A stretch of 26,288 nucleotides of DNA from RGIG1934 sp045122895 (GTDB lineage: Bacteria > Bacillota > Clostridia > Lachnospirales > Lachnospiraceae): the NCBI GenBank assembly GCA_045122895.1, contig JBGVIE010000001.1, positions 1 to 26,288 of the forward strand, given 5' to 3'. A program made the translations under genes and the position numbers. Below, in pieces: positions 15,035 through 23,858 of this stretch; within the stretch, counting starts at the first letter, position 1; the number at the start of each line of letters is the position of its first letter. Under the pieces are notes generated by a model. That model searched no databases and was not told the DNA's origin. It worked only from the letters and a program-made list of their open reading frames with translations.

Positions 15035-16987
15035 ATGAGCAACATAAATCCACAGTGTTTATGCCCGGGATGCATGGCAGTATTAGATGAACCGGATTTG
15101 CCATGTCCACTTTGTGGTTTTGACAAAGCTACATACACACCATCACCTAGAAGTTTAAGACCTTTTACAATGTTGAAAGAGAAATATATGGTTGGTAGTG
15201 TTATTGGAGAAGGTGGCTTTGGTATTACATACATTGGCTTCGAGTTAGAGGTAGGAATGCCAGTGGCGATTAAAGAGTATTTTCCATCAGAGCTTGCTAC
15301 AAGAGATGCAGCGGCCGGGAAAGAGATAAGTGTATTTTCAGGAGAGAGTTCTGAACTGTTCAAGGAAGGACTTGAGAAGTATTTGAGAGAAGCAAGGAAT
15401 CTTACAATGTTCGCGGATCTTCCTGGTATTGTTACTGTTAGAGATTTCTTCTACGAGAATGAGACAGCTTACATCGTAATGGAATATATCAATGGTATTA
15501 CACTTAAGCAGTACCTAAACAAGTGCGGCGGTACTATGAAACAGAATGATGTTATCAAGATGATGAAACCGGTGCTTGAATCAATGGTTAAGATTCATGA
15601 AACAGGAATGATTCACAGGGATATAAGTCCTGATAATATTATGATTACAAAGAGCAAACAGATTAAACTCACAGATTTCGGAGCTGCGAGGGTGACTAAC
15701 GCAGAAGATCAGAAGAGTATTACTGTAGTTCTTAAGAGAGGATATGCTCCTGAAGAACAGTATAGAGCTAAAGGTAATCAGGGACCTTGGACAGATATAT
15801 ATGCATTATGTGCCACTATGTATAAGATGATTTCCGGTGTTACACCACAGGAAGCGTTAGAGAGAATTATCGAAGACAAGGTTGAGACATTATCCAAGTT
15901 TGATGAGAATATTTGGCCAGAGACAGAATATGCGATTATGAAGGGTCTTTCTCTTAGAGCTGAAGACAGATATCAGAATGTTAATGATCTTATAGATGCA
16001 TTATATTATAGTGTATTAGAAGTGGATGCAGATGGTAATAAGAAGATGGTAGTATCTAATAAGAGGGCAGATGCGCCTGCAACGTCTTCACAGCCTACAC
16101 CGGCACCGATGCCACATCTGGCACCAACATCTGCACCGACAGTAGAGAAAGCACCGCAGCCGGAACCGGTAGTGGAGAAAGCAGCAGAGCCAGTGCCAAC
16201 ACCGGCACCACAGCCGGAGCCGATAGCAGAGCCAGCACCAGCACCAACACCGGCACCACAGCCGGAGCCGATAGCAGAGCCTGCACCAGCACCAGCACCG
16301 GTACCACAGCCGGAGCCGATAGCAGAGCCTGCGCCAACACCGGCACCACAACCGGAGCCGATAGCAGAGCCTACACCAGCACCAGCACCAACGCCACAGC
16401 CAAATCCGGTACCAACGATACCGGGTATTAAGGTTGAGATTCAGCAGCCTTCTTCACAGCCGATGCAGAGCGCAGTAGAACAGGCAAAGGTAGCAGAGAA
16501 TGAGGCTGCTGTACAGAGAGCCATTGAGGCAGGCAAGAAGGCAACTTCTAAAGAAGGTGGTTCATTCTTTAAATCTACACTTAGGAAGATTATCAAATTA
16601 CAGTTGGGTAAAGTTAGATTTGATGAAGATATCACAGAATTAGACGTTGAACATATGGATGTTGGAGATATTGAAGTACTTGAGAAGTGTCCGGAGCTTA
16701 AAAAGCTTATTTTAAGTAACAATATGGTAAGTGATATTACTCCACTTATGAAATGCCATAAGCTTTCTTATTTGGCTCTTAGAAATACAAGAGTTACAGA
16801 TGTAGCCGCTATTTCAGGACTTACAGAACTTACATATCTTGATTTGTGGGGAACCAATGTGACTAACATTAGTGCATTGTTAGGACTTACAAAGTTAAAA
16901 TACCTTAATGTTAAGAATACTGGTATTACACAGGCTCAGGTTGATGAGTTCCAGGCAATTGTTCCTGGATGTAAAATTGATTTCTAA
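15035..16987 (+). CDS. Ser/Thr protein kinase with zinc ribbon, Pro/Ala linker and leucine-rich repeats
   Basis: A 650-residue protein with no membrane helix. Residues 8-30 hold a zinc ribbon (C10-x2-C13 and C24-x2-C27, plus C8). The Hanks-type kinase domain covers about 51-325: glycine loop GEGGFG 58-63, lysine K80 in VAIKEYF, probable helix-C E119, catalytic HRD 194-196 with N201, DFG 214-216 and GYAPEEQY near 236. All catalytic residues are present. Residues 346-463 are a Pro/Ala/Glu tandem-repeat linker. A charged helix covers about 475-505, and leucine-rich repeats of the 22-residue bacterial kind cover about 532-645. There is no PASTA domain, so it is not a PrkC/Stk cell-wall kinase. 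The phosphatase gene precedes it. The LRR part probably recruits substrates; its target is unknown. Confidence 0.93.
   Translation: MSNINPQCLCPGCMAVLDEPDLPCPLCGFDKATYTPSPRSLRPFTMLKEKYMVGSVIGEGGFGITYIGFELEVGMPVAIKEYFPSELATRDAAAGKEISVFSGESSELFKEGLEKYLREARNLTMFADLPGIVTVRDFFYENETAYIVMEYINGITLKQYLNKCGGTMKQNDVIKMMKPVLESMVKIHETGMIHRDISPDNIMITKSKQIKLTDFGAARVTNAEDQKSITVVLKRGYAPEEQYRAKGNQGPWTDIYALCATMYKMISGVTPQEALERIIEDKVETLSKFDENIWPETEYAIMKGLSLRAEDRYQNVNDLIDALYYSVLEVDADGNKKMVVSNKRADAPATSSQPTPAPMPHLAPTSAPTVEKAPQPEPVVEKAAEPVPTPAPQPEPIAEPAPAPTPAPQPEPIAEPAPAPAPVPQPEPIAEPAPTPAPQPEPIAEPTPAPAPTPQPNPVPTIPGIKVEIQQPSSQPMQSAVEQAKVAENEAAVQRAIEAGKKATSKEGGSFFKSTLRKIIKLQLGKVRFDEDITELDVEHMDVGDIEVLEKCPELKKLILSNNMVSDITPLMKCHKLSYLALRNTRVTDVAAISGLTELTYLDLWGTNVTNISALLGLTKLKYLNVKNTGITQAQVDEFQAIVPGCKIDF
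16195..16400 (+). repeat. In-frame tandem repeat coding the Pro/Ala linker
   Basis: The 23-base unit beginning CAGCCGGAGCCGATAGCAGA recurs at 16211, 16259, 16307 and, with one change, 16349. The spacings are 48, 48 and 42 bp. All are multiples of three, so copy-number changes would lengthen or shorten the linker without a frameshift. The protein unit contains PQPEPIAEP. The stretch is much richer in G+C than the flanking kinase and LRR coding DNA. Confidence 0.9.
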
Positions 16988-17016
16988 AATATAATTTGTC
17001 AGGGTAACAGAATTAG

Positions 17017-17052
17017 AAGAATCTCTATTGTGAAAGCAGTAGGGATTCTTTT
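17017..17052 (+). terminator. Rho-independent terminator after the kinase gene
   Basis: Positions 17017-17027 pair with 17040-17050 (11 bp, one G-T wobble) around a 12-nt loop. The stem runs into TTTT at 17049-17052. The T-run is short but the position, 30 bp after the stop, fits. Confidence 0.7.
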
Positions 17053-17077
17053 GTGCAATAAGTATGTTAGAATAAAT

Positions 17078-17107
17078 TGGAAGTAAATGTGCAATATAAC
17101 ATATAAA
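17078..17107 (+). promoter_or_regulatory. Candidate sigma-A promoter for the MoxR operon
   Basis: TTGGAA at 17078-17083 and TATAAA at 17102-17107 are 18 bp apart. They lie between the terminator and GAGG at 17128-17131, five bases before the moxR ATG at 17137. Confidence 0.55.
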
Positions 17108-17136
17108 CTAATTGTGCTCACAGAAATGAGGTATTA

Positions 17137-18066
17137 ATGAAAAAAATAGAAGATATAAAACAGGAAATTAAAAAGGTAATTACAGGTAAGGACTATATTA
17201 TTGAGATGATATTAGCATCAATACTTGCAAAGGGAAACATACTTCTTGAAGATGTACCGGGTGTTGGAAAGACAACACTTGCGCTGGGATTGTCAAGAGC
17301 CATGAATCTGGATTACAGAAGAATGCAATTTACACCAGATGTACTTCCATCTGATATAACGGGATTTTCGATGTATAATAGCAAGACGCAGGAGTTTGAA
17401 TACAAAGAAGGAATTGCAATGACTAATCTTTTGCTTGCAGATGAGATAAACAGAACATCACCAAAAGCCCAGGCCGCATTACTTGAGGTTATGGAAGAGA
17501 ATAGTGTAACTGTTGATGGTGTTACGTATCAGCTTCCTAATCCGTTTATTGTAATAGCTACACAGAATCCAATAGGATATGTCGGAACCCAGAAATTACC
17601 TGAATCACAGCTTGACAGATTTATGATTAAGCTTTCTATGGGATATCCGGAACAGGCTGATGAGATAAATATATATATGGGTACTAATTATTCGGCATTG
17701 GAAAAAGTCAATCAGGTAATAGACGGGAAAGAACTTCTTGATATGAGAGAAGAAGTGGAAAAAGTATTTATGAATGAGAGTATTTATGGATATATATCTG
17801 ATCTGGTTAGAAGTACCAGAAAGAAAGAATATATTGAACTTGGTGTCAGTCCGAGAGGTGGAATTGCACTTGTCAGAATGTCCAAGGCAATTGCGTATAT
17901 AAATGACAGGGATTATGTATTACCAGAAGATGTAGTCTATTGTATGGATAGCGTGATGAGTCATCGAATTGTATTAAGTTCAAAAGCGAAGGCTGATGGA
18001 ATTACAGTGGATTATGTAATGAAACAGGTAAAGAGCAGTGTTGATATGCCAAAGGGTAAGGAATGA
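17137..18066 (+). CDS. MoxR-family AAA+ ATPase
   Basis: Chaperone-like AAA+ ATPase, 309 residues, soluble. Walker A is EDVPGVGKTT at 38-47, Walker B LLLADE at 98-103 and sensor 1 ATQNP at 141-145. A probable arginine finger (R161) lies in ESQLDRF. The long NLLLADEINRTSPKAQAALL stretch is diagnostic of the MoxR branch. The C-terminal lid has SPRGGIALVRMSKA. MoxR proteins usually work with vWA or DUF58 partners; here a DUF58 gene begins 5 bp downstream and a transglutaminase follows. Probably remodels or matures an envelope protein, but the client is not identifiable. No vWA gene is in the window. Confidence 0.93.
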   Translation: MKKIEDIKQEIKKVITGKDYIIEMILASILAKGNILLEDVPGVGKTTLALGLSRAMNLDYRRMQFTPDVLPSDITGFSMYNSKTQEFEYKEGIAMTNLLLADEINRTSPKAQAALLEVMEENSVTVDGVTYQLPNPFIVIATQNPIGYVGTQKLPESQLDRFMIKLSMGYPEQADEINIYMGTNYSALEKVNQVIDGKELLDMREEVEKVFMNESIYGYISDLVRSTRKKEYIELGVSPRGGIALVRMSKAIAYINDRDYVLPEDVVYCMDSVMSHRIVLSSKAKADGITVDYVMKQVKSSVDMPKGKE

Positions 18067-18071
18067 TTTAG

Positions 18072-19091
18072 ATGATATTAGGAATTATTAATTATATAAT
18101 TTTGTTGGCATTAACTTTGTGGTTGTTGTTATTCTATCATAACTATGCTGTATTTGTTATTTTTGTGGTAGCTGCTTTGTATCCTGTATTTTCAGCAGTT
18201 GTATCATTTGTGATTTCCAGGTACTTAAGTGTTCAACTTAACATAAGTCAAAAAAGTGTTGCAAAAAATCATGATATTAATTTGGAAATTGGTGTGAATA
18301 ATAAATCAATTTTTTCCCATGACAATATCGAACTTAAACTAAAGGTATATAATTCTTTCTATGATAATGAGGAGATAATTACAATTTATGTACCGGCGAC
18401 AGCACTGGAGAAGAGAATAATTAACTGGAAGATAAAGAGCAGATATAGTGGACTTGTTATTGTTCGTATTATATCTGTGAGAGTACGTGATTTTTCGGGG
18501 ATGTTTAGCTTTACATGTAAGACAGAGGCTACAGCCGATATTATTGTGATGCCTGAGAATAAGAAGATAGACAAAAAGCTTGAAGTTTTAAGTGATGGTG
18601 ATGGCAGCGAGAATCAGACACAGAACAAAAAAGGAACAGATGTGTCTGAAATATCTGATATACGAGAGTATGTGGCCGGGGATAAACAACAGCAGATTCA
18701 CTGGAAGATTAGTGCGAAATGGGACAAACTTATGGTGAAGGAATATGGTATGCCATACACTAATGAGCTTATGCTTGTGCCTGAGCTTTATTTTGATGGT
18801 GAGAATCCCAAACCTTTAGATGAAACAATTGATGTATTATATTCATATGCATATGAGCTCTTGAGAGAAAACAGAATTTTTTATGTTGGATATATAAATG
18901 CACTTACCAGTGAAACGTCTAGTCTCAGGATTGAATCAGTCGAAGATTTAGATGTGATTGTTAAACAGATGTTTTACACTAATATTTCAAATGATCCTAA
19001 GTTTTCCTATAATTATTTTAAGGGGATTGGACGTTACGAAGGAAAAAGTATCGTGTATATCAAAGAGGCGGTGATATCATGTCTTTCCTAA
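18072..19091 (+). CDS. DUF58-family membrane protein
   Basis: A 339-residue DUF58 protein. Two adjacent membrane helices fill about residues 3-50, followed by a beta-rich part and the DUF58 signature near residues 190-230: SDIREYVAGD, QQQIHWKISAK and LMVKEYG. The RDFSGMF segment is also usual in the family. Its biochemical role is not established; it is consistently encoded between MoxR and transglutaminase genes, as here. AAGGA at 18058-18062 precedes ATG 18072 by nine bases. Its end overlaps the transglutaminase start by 13 bp, so the two are probably translated together and may form a complex. Confidence 0.88.
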   Translation: MILGIINYIILLALTLWLLLFYHNYAVFVIFVVAALYPVFSAVVSFVISRYLSVQLNISQKSVAKNHDINLEIGVNNKSIFSHDNIELKLKVYNSFYDNEEIITIYVPATALEKRIINWKIKSRYSGLVIVRIISVRVRDFSGMFSFTCKTEATADIIVMPENKKIDKKLEVLSDGDGSENQTQNKKGTDVSEISDIREYVAGDKQQQIHWKISAKWDKLMVKEYGMPYTNELMLVPELYFDGENPKPLDETIDVLYSYAYELLRENRIFYVGYINALTSETSSLRIESVEDLDVIVKQMFYTNISNDPKFSYNYFKGIGRYEGKSIVYIKEAVISCLS

Positions 19092-21559
19092 AATTTAATA
19101 AAAAATCCGAGAAACAGAGTGCGCTGGAAGATAAAACAGGTATTATTCTTCGAATTGAACCTGCCATAACAGAAAAAAATAACAAATTGTTTTTCTGCCT
19201 GACCAATGCATTAATTATGTTTTTAATGTTTGAGGGAATGATAGGAACGATTTTGAAAGGTTTTGAAATTCCCGTCAATATGTACGCATTTACTGTATGC
19301 AACTTTTTGATTTGTTTATTTTACAGCTTTTTTTATTACAATATAATCATAAAGGTTATAGGATATATAGCGGTTGTATTTGGATTTGCATACCTTATTT
19401 CAAACTATGGAATTATAGTTCGAAGTGGTTTTGGTGCAGTTACCAATATATTTATGGAATGTATTGAGGATGCGCTTGATTTGCCTGTGCAAAGAGAATA
19501 TACAGAATATTTCAAAGACAGATATGTGTCAGTTACACTTTGTATGATTGCAATGGTTTTAGCTTTTGGACTTTTGTTTAATATAGTAATATCGGAAGTT
19601 AAAGGAAGTGCTTTTGTGGTACTTATGACATTTCCTATTGTACAGCTTCCGCTATATTTTGACAAATCTATTAATGTATATTATTTTGCAATGTATCTGA
19701 TGTCACTTATTGTGTTATTTATCTTAAGAAGCACAAAACATTATAAGCTTGAGACGAATAAGAAAAAAGGATACAGTCACAGGTTTAAGAAAAATTCCAG
19801 AGTATATGATTATGTCACAGACGGAAAGACAAGCATGAAGATGCTTGTATCTTTTGTTGCATATGTACTTATCGTTACACTTGTTTTGGGACTATTGGTT
19901 CCCCAGAAAAGCTTTTCCATGAATACAAAGTATGATGATATGAAGGATGATACAGAAGAGATTGCCAGAAAAATGGCAGTAGTTGGTTTGTATGGAATGC
20001 TTTTTGAGGGTAGTAGTGGAGGCGTGTCGAGAAACAGATTAGGTGACAGCAAATATGTTAAATTTGATTTTGAACCGGATTTATATGTGACGATACCGGA
20101 TGGAGATAATGTATCCGATATATATCTTAAGGGTTTTGTGGGATCTGTCTATGAGGATAACAGTTGGAAAATAAAATCTGAGATGGATAATTATCTGCCG
20201 TTAACGGATATTGGATATGAGAAAAGTCTTATAACTGAACGCTTTTTATCAAGAAGTATAATGAACGGATATGATATTCCATATATCAAGCTTAAGGTAA
20301 GTAATGTGGGTGCAAATCCCAATTATATATATACAGGATATTACCAACTTGGTAATAATGAGCTGTATAGTGATATGTCACAAGAAGACAATCCGGTGGG
20401 TAAATTTGAAATAGGAACGTCAATAACATCAGTTTCGACGTATTGGAATCCTTTTATATCTTATAGCGAAGCAAAGGAATTTGCTAATGATTTATACGAG
20501 CAGAAACACGAGGTGTATGGCAGCTTGTATAAAGATGAGAGTGATTACAGAAGTTATGTGTACCGCAATTATCTTCAGGTTCCGGATGAGAATATAGAAG
20601 TTATTGATAAGATAATCAAGGATAATGATCTTGATAAAACTGATGATGCGGTGATGGCAGTTACAAAATACCTGTATGCTAATTATGAGTATTCACTTAT
20701 TCCGGGCAAAACTCCTAAGGGAGAAGATTTTGTAAATTATTTTTTGACAGAGAACAAAAAAGGTTACTGCTCATATTTTGCGTCAGCTGCTGTACTTATG
20801 TTGAGAAGAATGGGAATTCCTGCCAGATATGTAGGTGGATATCATATATCTAAATCAGATATATCGGGTGGTGAAGTGCTGGAGAATGAAGATATAACAA
20901 GCTATCTTACAGGAACTGATGAAGGTGATGTGAAGGAAGTTGAAGTGAATGACAGCAGCGCACATGCCTGGGTTGAGGTGTATGTAGATAAGCTTGGATT
21001 TATTCCTGTAGATGTTACACCGCCAAGTGATGAGGACGAGAGCGAGGAGATAGAAAAGGAGCAGAACAAGAGTGCTATTGCAAAAATGGTTAATGCAATT
21101 TTTAACCCTAAGAATGTACAGACAGTAAAAAATACGACATTTATGGTTGTTATTATGGCGGTGATAGCAGTTATTGTTTTCGTGTTACTTTATTTTGCAG
21201 CATCTTATTTTGTGACGAAAGCCAGGAAGAAAAAATTCAAGAATTCATATGGAAGTGCCGATGTTATATTTAGAATGAATAAATATCTGTTCAAAATGTT
21301 TGAGGCAGTAAAATGTAAACATCAGGTTGGGGAGACATTCTGTGAGTACGGCAAGAGAATGTCAAGGTTTGGATATTGCGATGAGAAAGAGATTGAAGAG
21401 CTTGTAAGAATTTATGAAAAGGCAAAATACAGTAATAACCAAATAGACAAATCAGAATTTGAAATGTATTATAATACGTTATATAATATAAGAAACAGAA
21501 TGTATGAATCATTGAAATGGTATGGTAAAATTATATTCAGATATGTGAAAATGCTATAG
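19079..21559 (+). CDS. Membrane-anchored transglutaminase-like protein (TgpA type)
   Basis: An 826-residue protein with about eight membrane helices in residues 36-285. An extracytoplasmic region follows up to about 685, then one more helix at about 688-712 and a cytoplasmic C-terminal tail resembling DUF4129. The transglutaminase core has the full triad: C564 in KKGYCSYFASAAVLMLRRMG, H629 in SSAHAWVEVY and D645 in IPVDVTPP. It could be an amide-bond-forming, amide-hydrolysing or protease-like enzyme acting outside the membrane on cell-surface protein. It completes the MoxR-DUF58-transglutaminase operon. GAGG at 19065-19068 lies ten bases before ATG 19079. No clear terminator follows. Confidence 0.9.
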   Translation: MSFLKFNKKSEKQSALEDKTGIILRIEPAITEKNNKLFFCLTNALIMFLMFEGMIGTILKGFEIPVNMYAFTVCNFLICLFYSFFYYNIIIKVIGYIAVVFGFAYLISNYGIIVRSGFGAVTNIFMECIEDALDLPVQREYTEYFKDRYVSVTLCMIAMVLAFGLLFNIVISEVKGSAFVVLMTFPIVQLPLYFDKSINVYYFAMYLMSLIVLFILRSTKHYKLETNKKKGYSHRFKKNSRVYDYVTDGKTSMKMLVSFVAYVLIVTLVLGLLVPQKSFSMNTKYDDMKDDTEEIARKMAVVGLYGMLFEGSSGGVSRNRLGDSKYVKFDFEPDLYVTIPDGDNVSDIYLKGFVGSVYEDNSWKIKSEMDNYLPLTDIGYEKSLITERFLSRSIMNGYDIPYIKLKVSNVGANPNYIYTGYYQLGNNELYSDMSQEDNPVGKFEIGTSITSVSTYWNPFISYSEAKEFANDLYEQKHEVYGSLYKDESDYRSYVYRNYLQVPDENIEVIDKIIKDNDLDKTDDAVMAVTKYLYANYEYSLIPGKTPKGEDFVNYFLTENKKGYCSYFASAAVLMLRRMGIPARYVGGYHISKSDISGGEVLENEDITSYLTGTDEGDVKEVEVNDSSAHAWVEVYVDKLGFIPVDVTPPSDEDESEEIEKEQNKSAIAKMVNAIFNPKNVQTVKNTTFMVVIMAVIAVIVFVLLYFAASYFVTKARKKKFKNSYGSADVIFRMNKYLFKMFEAVKCKHQVGETFCEYGKRMSRFGYCDEKEIEELVRIYEKAKYSNNQIDKSEFEMYYNTLYNIRNRMYESLKWYGKIIFRYVKML

Positions 21560-21567
21560 CCAACGTG

Positions 21568-21596
21568 TTTACAAAGAGAACGTAAAATGATAAAGT
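21568..21596 (+). promoter_or_regulatory. Weak candidate promoter for the FliD-like gene
   Basis: TTTACA at 21568-21573 and TAAAGT at 21591-21596 are 17 bp apart, just after the transglutaminase stop. The -10 matches only four of six bases. No flagellar sigma-28 site (TAAA then GCCGATAA) was seen, so the gene is not obviously in the late flagellar regulon. Confidence 0.35.
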
Positions 21597-21632
21597 ATAT
21601 AGGAATTCCTTATGGAGAAGGGAGCGGTATTT

Positions 21633-22358
21633 ATGAAAATGATTTCGAATAATTTTTTTGGAGTGACATCTGATTCAGTCAGCACACTTTTTGGTTCAGT
21701 ATCAAAGAGTGGCAGTCAGGGAGCAACAGGTAATGTGCTTAGCGATTATTACAGCATTAGGAATGGAAGCTATAAGAAACTGTTAACAGCATATTACAAT
21801 AAGACTGATAGTGTTAGTAATCAGTCTACGTCAACAGCGTCAGATTCCACAAAGAAGCTGGCTGCTATGAAGCAGGATGCGAATAAGCTTAGTGAATCAC
21901 TTAACCACTTGGTTAAGAGAGATTCTTCTTCTGTTTTTAAAAAGGGAGAAGACGGTTATGATATGGAAACTATATACAAGAAGGTTAAGGATTTTGTAGA
22001 CAGCTACAACGAAGTTGTGGATGACGGAAAGACTTCCAATACTACTTCAGCCCTTAGAACCATAAGCAATATGGTAAAGGATACGGCGCACAATGAGAAG
22101 AATTTAAATGCGATTGGAATTAAGGTTGGAAGTGATAATAAGCTTTCTATTGATGAAGAAGCATTCAAAAAGAGTGATGTGACTTCTATTAAGTCTGTAT
22201 TTAATGGACCGGGTTCGTATGGATACAATGTGGCGGCAAAGGCATCACAGCTTGAGTACAATGTGAAAACTGAAGCCAATAAAGCTAATGTATATGGGAA
22301 TAATGGAAGCTACAGCTACAATTATACAGCTGGAGAATTGTACGATAGTACATTCTAA
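21633..22358 (+). CDS. FliD C-terminal-like small protein, function unknown
   Basis: 241 residues, no signal peptide or membrane helix, rich in Ser, Asn and Lys. The second half resembles the C-terminal region of the flagellar hook-associated cap protein FliD. A coiled-coil helix ends in VKDFVDSYNEVVD, and then comes LNAIGIKV, then DNKLSIDEEAFKKSD, then the IKSVFNGPG stretch. The first half has a DYYSIRNGSYKKLLTAYY segment and a linker, but no N-terminal D0-like region comparable to full FliD (usually over 400 residues). It is therefore a reduced relative, not a normal cap. GGGAG at 21620-21624 favours ATG 21633 over ATG 21612. gltX starts 36 bp downstream. The cell-surface or flagellar role is inferred only. 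Confidence 0.6.
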   Translation: MKMISNNFFGVTSDSVSTLFGSVSKSGSQGATGNVLSDYYSIRNGSYKKLLTAYYNKTDSVSNQSTSTASDSTKKLAAMKQDANKLSESLNHLVKRDSSSVFKKGEDGYDMETIYKKVKDFVDSYNEVVDDGKTSNTTSALRTISNMVKDTAHNEKNLNAIGIKVGSDNKLSIDEEAFKKSDVTSIKSVFNGPGSYGYNVAAKASQLEYNVKTEANKANVYGNNGSYSYNYTAGELYDSTF

Positions 22359-22394
22359 AAAATATATAATAGAGATAAGAAAGGTAATGTAATT

Positions 22395-23858
22395 ATGAGT
22401 AACAAGATTAGAACAAGATTTGCACCAAGTCCAACGGGAAGAATGCATGTTGGAAATTTAAGAACTGCTTTATATGAGTATCTTATAGCAAAGCATGAAG
22501 GTGGAGATTTTATTCTTAGAATAGAAGATACAGACCAGGAGAGATTTGTTGAGGGTGCACTTGATATTATCTACAGAACAATGGATAAGACAGGTCTTCA
22601 TCATGACGAAGGTCCTGATAAGGATGGAGGCTTTGGACCTTATGTTCAGAGTGAACGACAGGCAAGTGGAATGTATCTTGAATATGCTAAGCAACTTGTA
22701 GAAAAAGGCGAAGCATACTATTGCTTCTGTGACAAAGACAGACTTGAATCACTTAAGCAGGAAGTGGCAGGAAAAGAGATTATTGTTTATGATAAGCATT
22801 GCCTTTCTCTTTCTAAAGAAGAGGTAGAAGAAAAACTTGCACAGGGAGTTCCATATGTTATCAGACAGAACAATCCAAAAGAAGGAACGACAACTTTTGT
22901 TGATGATATTTATGGTGAAATAACAGTAGATAACGCAGAACTTGATGATATGATTCTGATTAAATCTGACGGTTATCCTACATACAATTTTGCAAATGTT
23001 ATCGATGATCATTTGATGCAGATTACACACGTTGTAAGAGGTAATGAATACATTTCATCATCTCCAAAGTATCAGAGATTGTATGATGCGTTTGGATGGG
23101 AATCACCTGTTTATGTTCATCTTCCACTTATTACAGACGAAAATCATAAAAAGTTAAGTAAGAGAAGCGGACATTCAAGCTTCGAGGATTTGATTGAACA
23201 GGGATTTGTGGCAGAAGCGGTAGTTAATTATATTGCGCTTCTCGGATGGAGCCCTGAAGATAATCAGGAAATCTTTACACTAGATGAGTTAATCGAGAAG
23301 TTCGATTACCATCATATTAATAAATCACCATCAGTATTTGATATGGTAAAGCTTAAATGGATGAATGGTGAATATATTAAGGCGATGGATAGTGACAAGT
23401 ACTATGATATGGCAATGCCATATGCAAAACAGGTTATCACTAAAGAGCTTGATTTTAAGAAGATATTAGATCTTGTAAAGACAAGAATTGAAGTATTTAC
23501 TGAGATTCCTGATCATATTGATTTCTTTAATGAATTACCGGATTATGATATTGCGATGTATACACATAAGAAGATGAAGACAAATTCAGAGAATTCATTA
23601 GAGGTGTTAAAGGAGGTTCTTCCATTGCTTGAGGCACAGGAAGATTACAGTATAGATGCAATTCATGATTTGATGATGGATTACGTAGCAAAGAAGGGAA
23701 TCAAGAATGGTCAGGGCTTATGGCCTCTTAGAACTGCAGTTTCAGGAAAACAGATGACACCGGGTGGTGCATTTGAAATCATGGAGATTCTTGGTAAGGA
23801 AGAGAGTCTTAGAAGAATAAGAATAGGAATTGAAAAATTAGAAGCAAATGTTATTTAA
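22395..23858 (+). CDS. gltX: Glutamyl-tRNA synthetase
   Basis: Charges tRNA with glutamate; class I aminoacyl-tRNA synthetase of 487 residues, full length. The HIGH signature is HVGN at 18-21 within APSPTGRMHVGN, and the KMSKS signature is KLSKR at 253-257. The WMNGEYI segment opens the C-terminal anticodon-binding part, and the WPLRTAVSGK motif near the C-terminus is typical. A Cys-x-Cys pair (CFC) and a third Cys (DKHC) remain of the zinc-binding insertion, but the usual fourth ligand is not obvious. AGAAAGG at 22378-22384 precedes ATG 22395. In clostridia GluRS often also charges tRNA-Gln for GatCAB; that cannot be read here. The stop overlaps the helicase start by 11 bp. Confidence 0.96.
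   Translation: MSNKIRTRFAPSPTGRMHVGNLRTALYEYLIAKHEGGDFILRIEDTDQERFVEGALDIIYRTMDKTGLHHDEGPDKDGGFGPYVQSERQASGMYLEYAKQLVEKGEAYYCFCDKDRLESLKQEVAGKEIIVYDKHCLSLSKEEVEEKLAQGVPYVIRQNNPKEGTTTFVDDIYGEITVDNAELDDMILIKSDGYPTYNFANVIDDHLMQITHVVRGNEYISSSPKYQRLYDAFGWESPVYVHLPLITDENHKKLSKRSGHSSFEDLIEQGFVAEAVVNYIALLGWSPEDNQEIFTLDELIEKFDYHHINKSPSVFDMVKLKWMNGEYIKAMDSDKYYDMAMPYAKQVITKELDFKKILDLVKTRIEVFTEIPDHIDFFNELPDYDIAMYTHKKMKTNSENSLEVLKEVLPLLEAQEDYSIDAIHDLMMDYVAKKGIKNGQGLWPLRTAVSGKQMTPGGAFEIMEILGKEESLRRIRIGIEKLEANVI

Noticed and set aside
16088..16351. Minus-strand open frames opposite the Pro/Ala repeat
   Set aside because: They arise from the repeat's codon bias on the other strand, with Trp/Cys/Arg or Val/Leu/Ala periodic sequence and no start signals.
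15035..16987. Cell-wall-sensing PrkC/PASTA kinase
   Set aside because: There is no transmembrane helix and no PASTA repeat; the C-terminal repeats are leucine-rich repeats.
22387..22392. ATGTAA start-stop before gltX as a regulatory uORF
   Set aside because: The ATG is only two bases from the Shine-Dalgarno, too close for use; probably chance.
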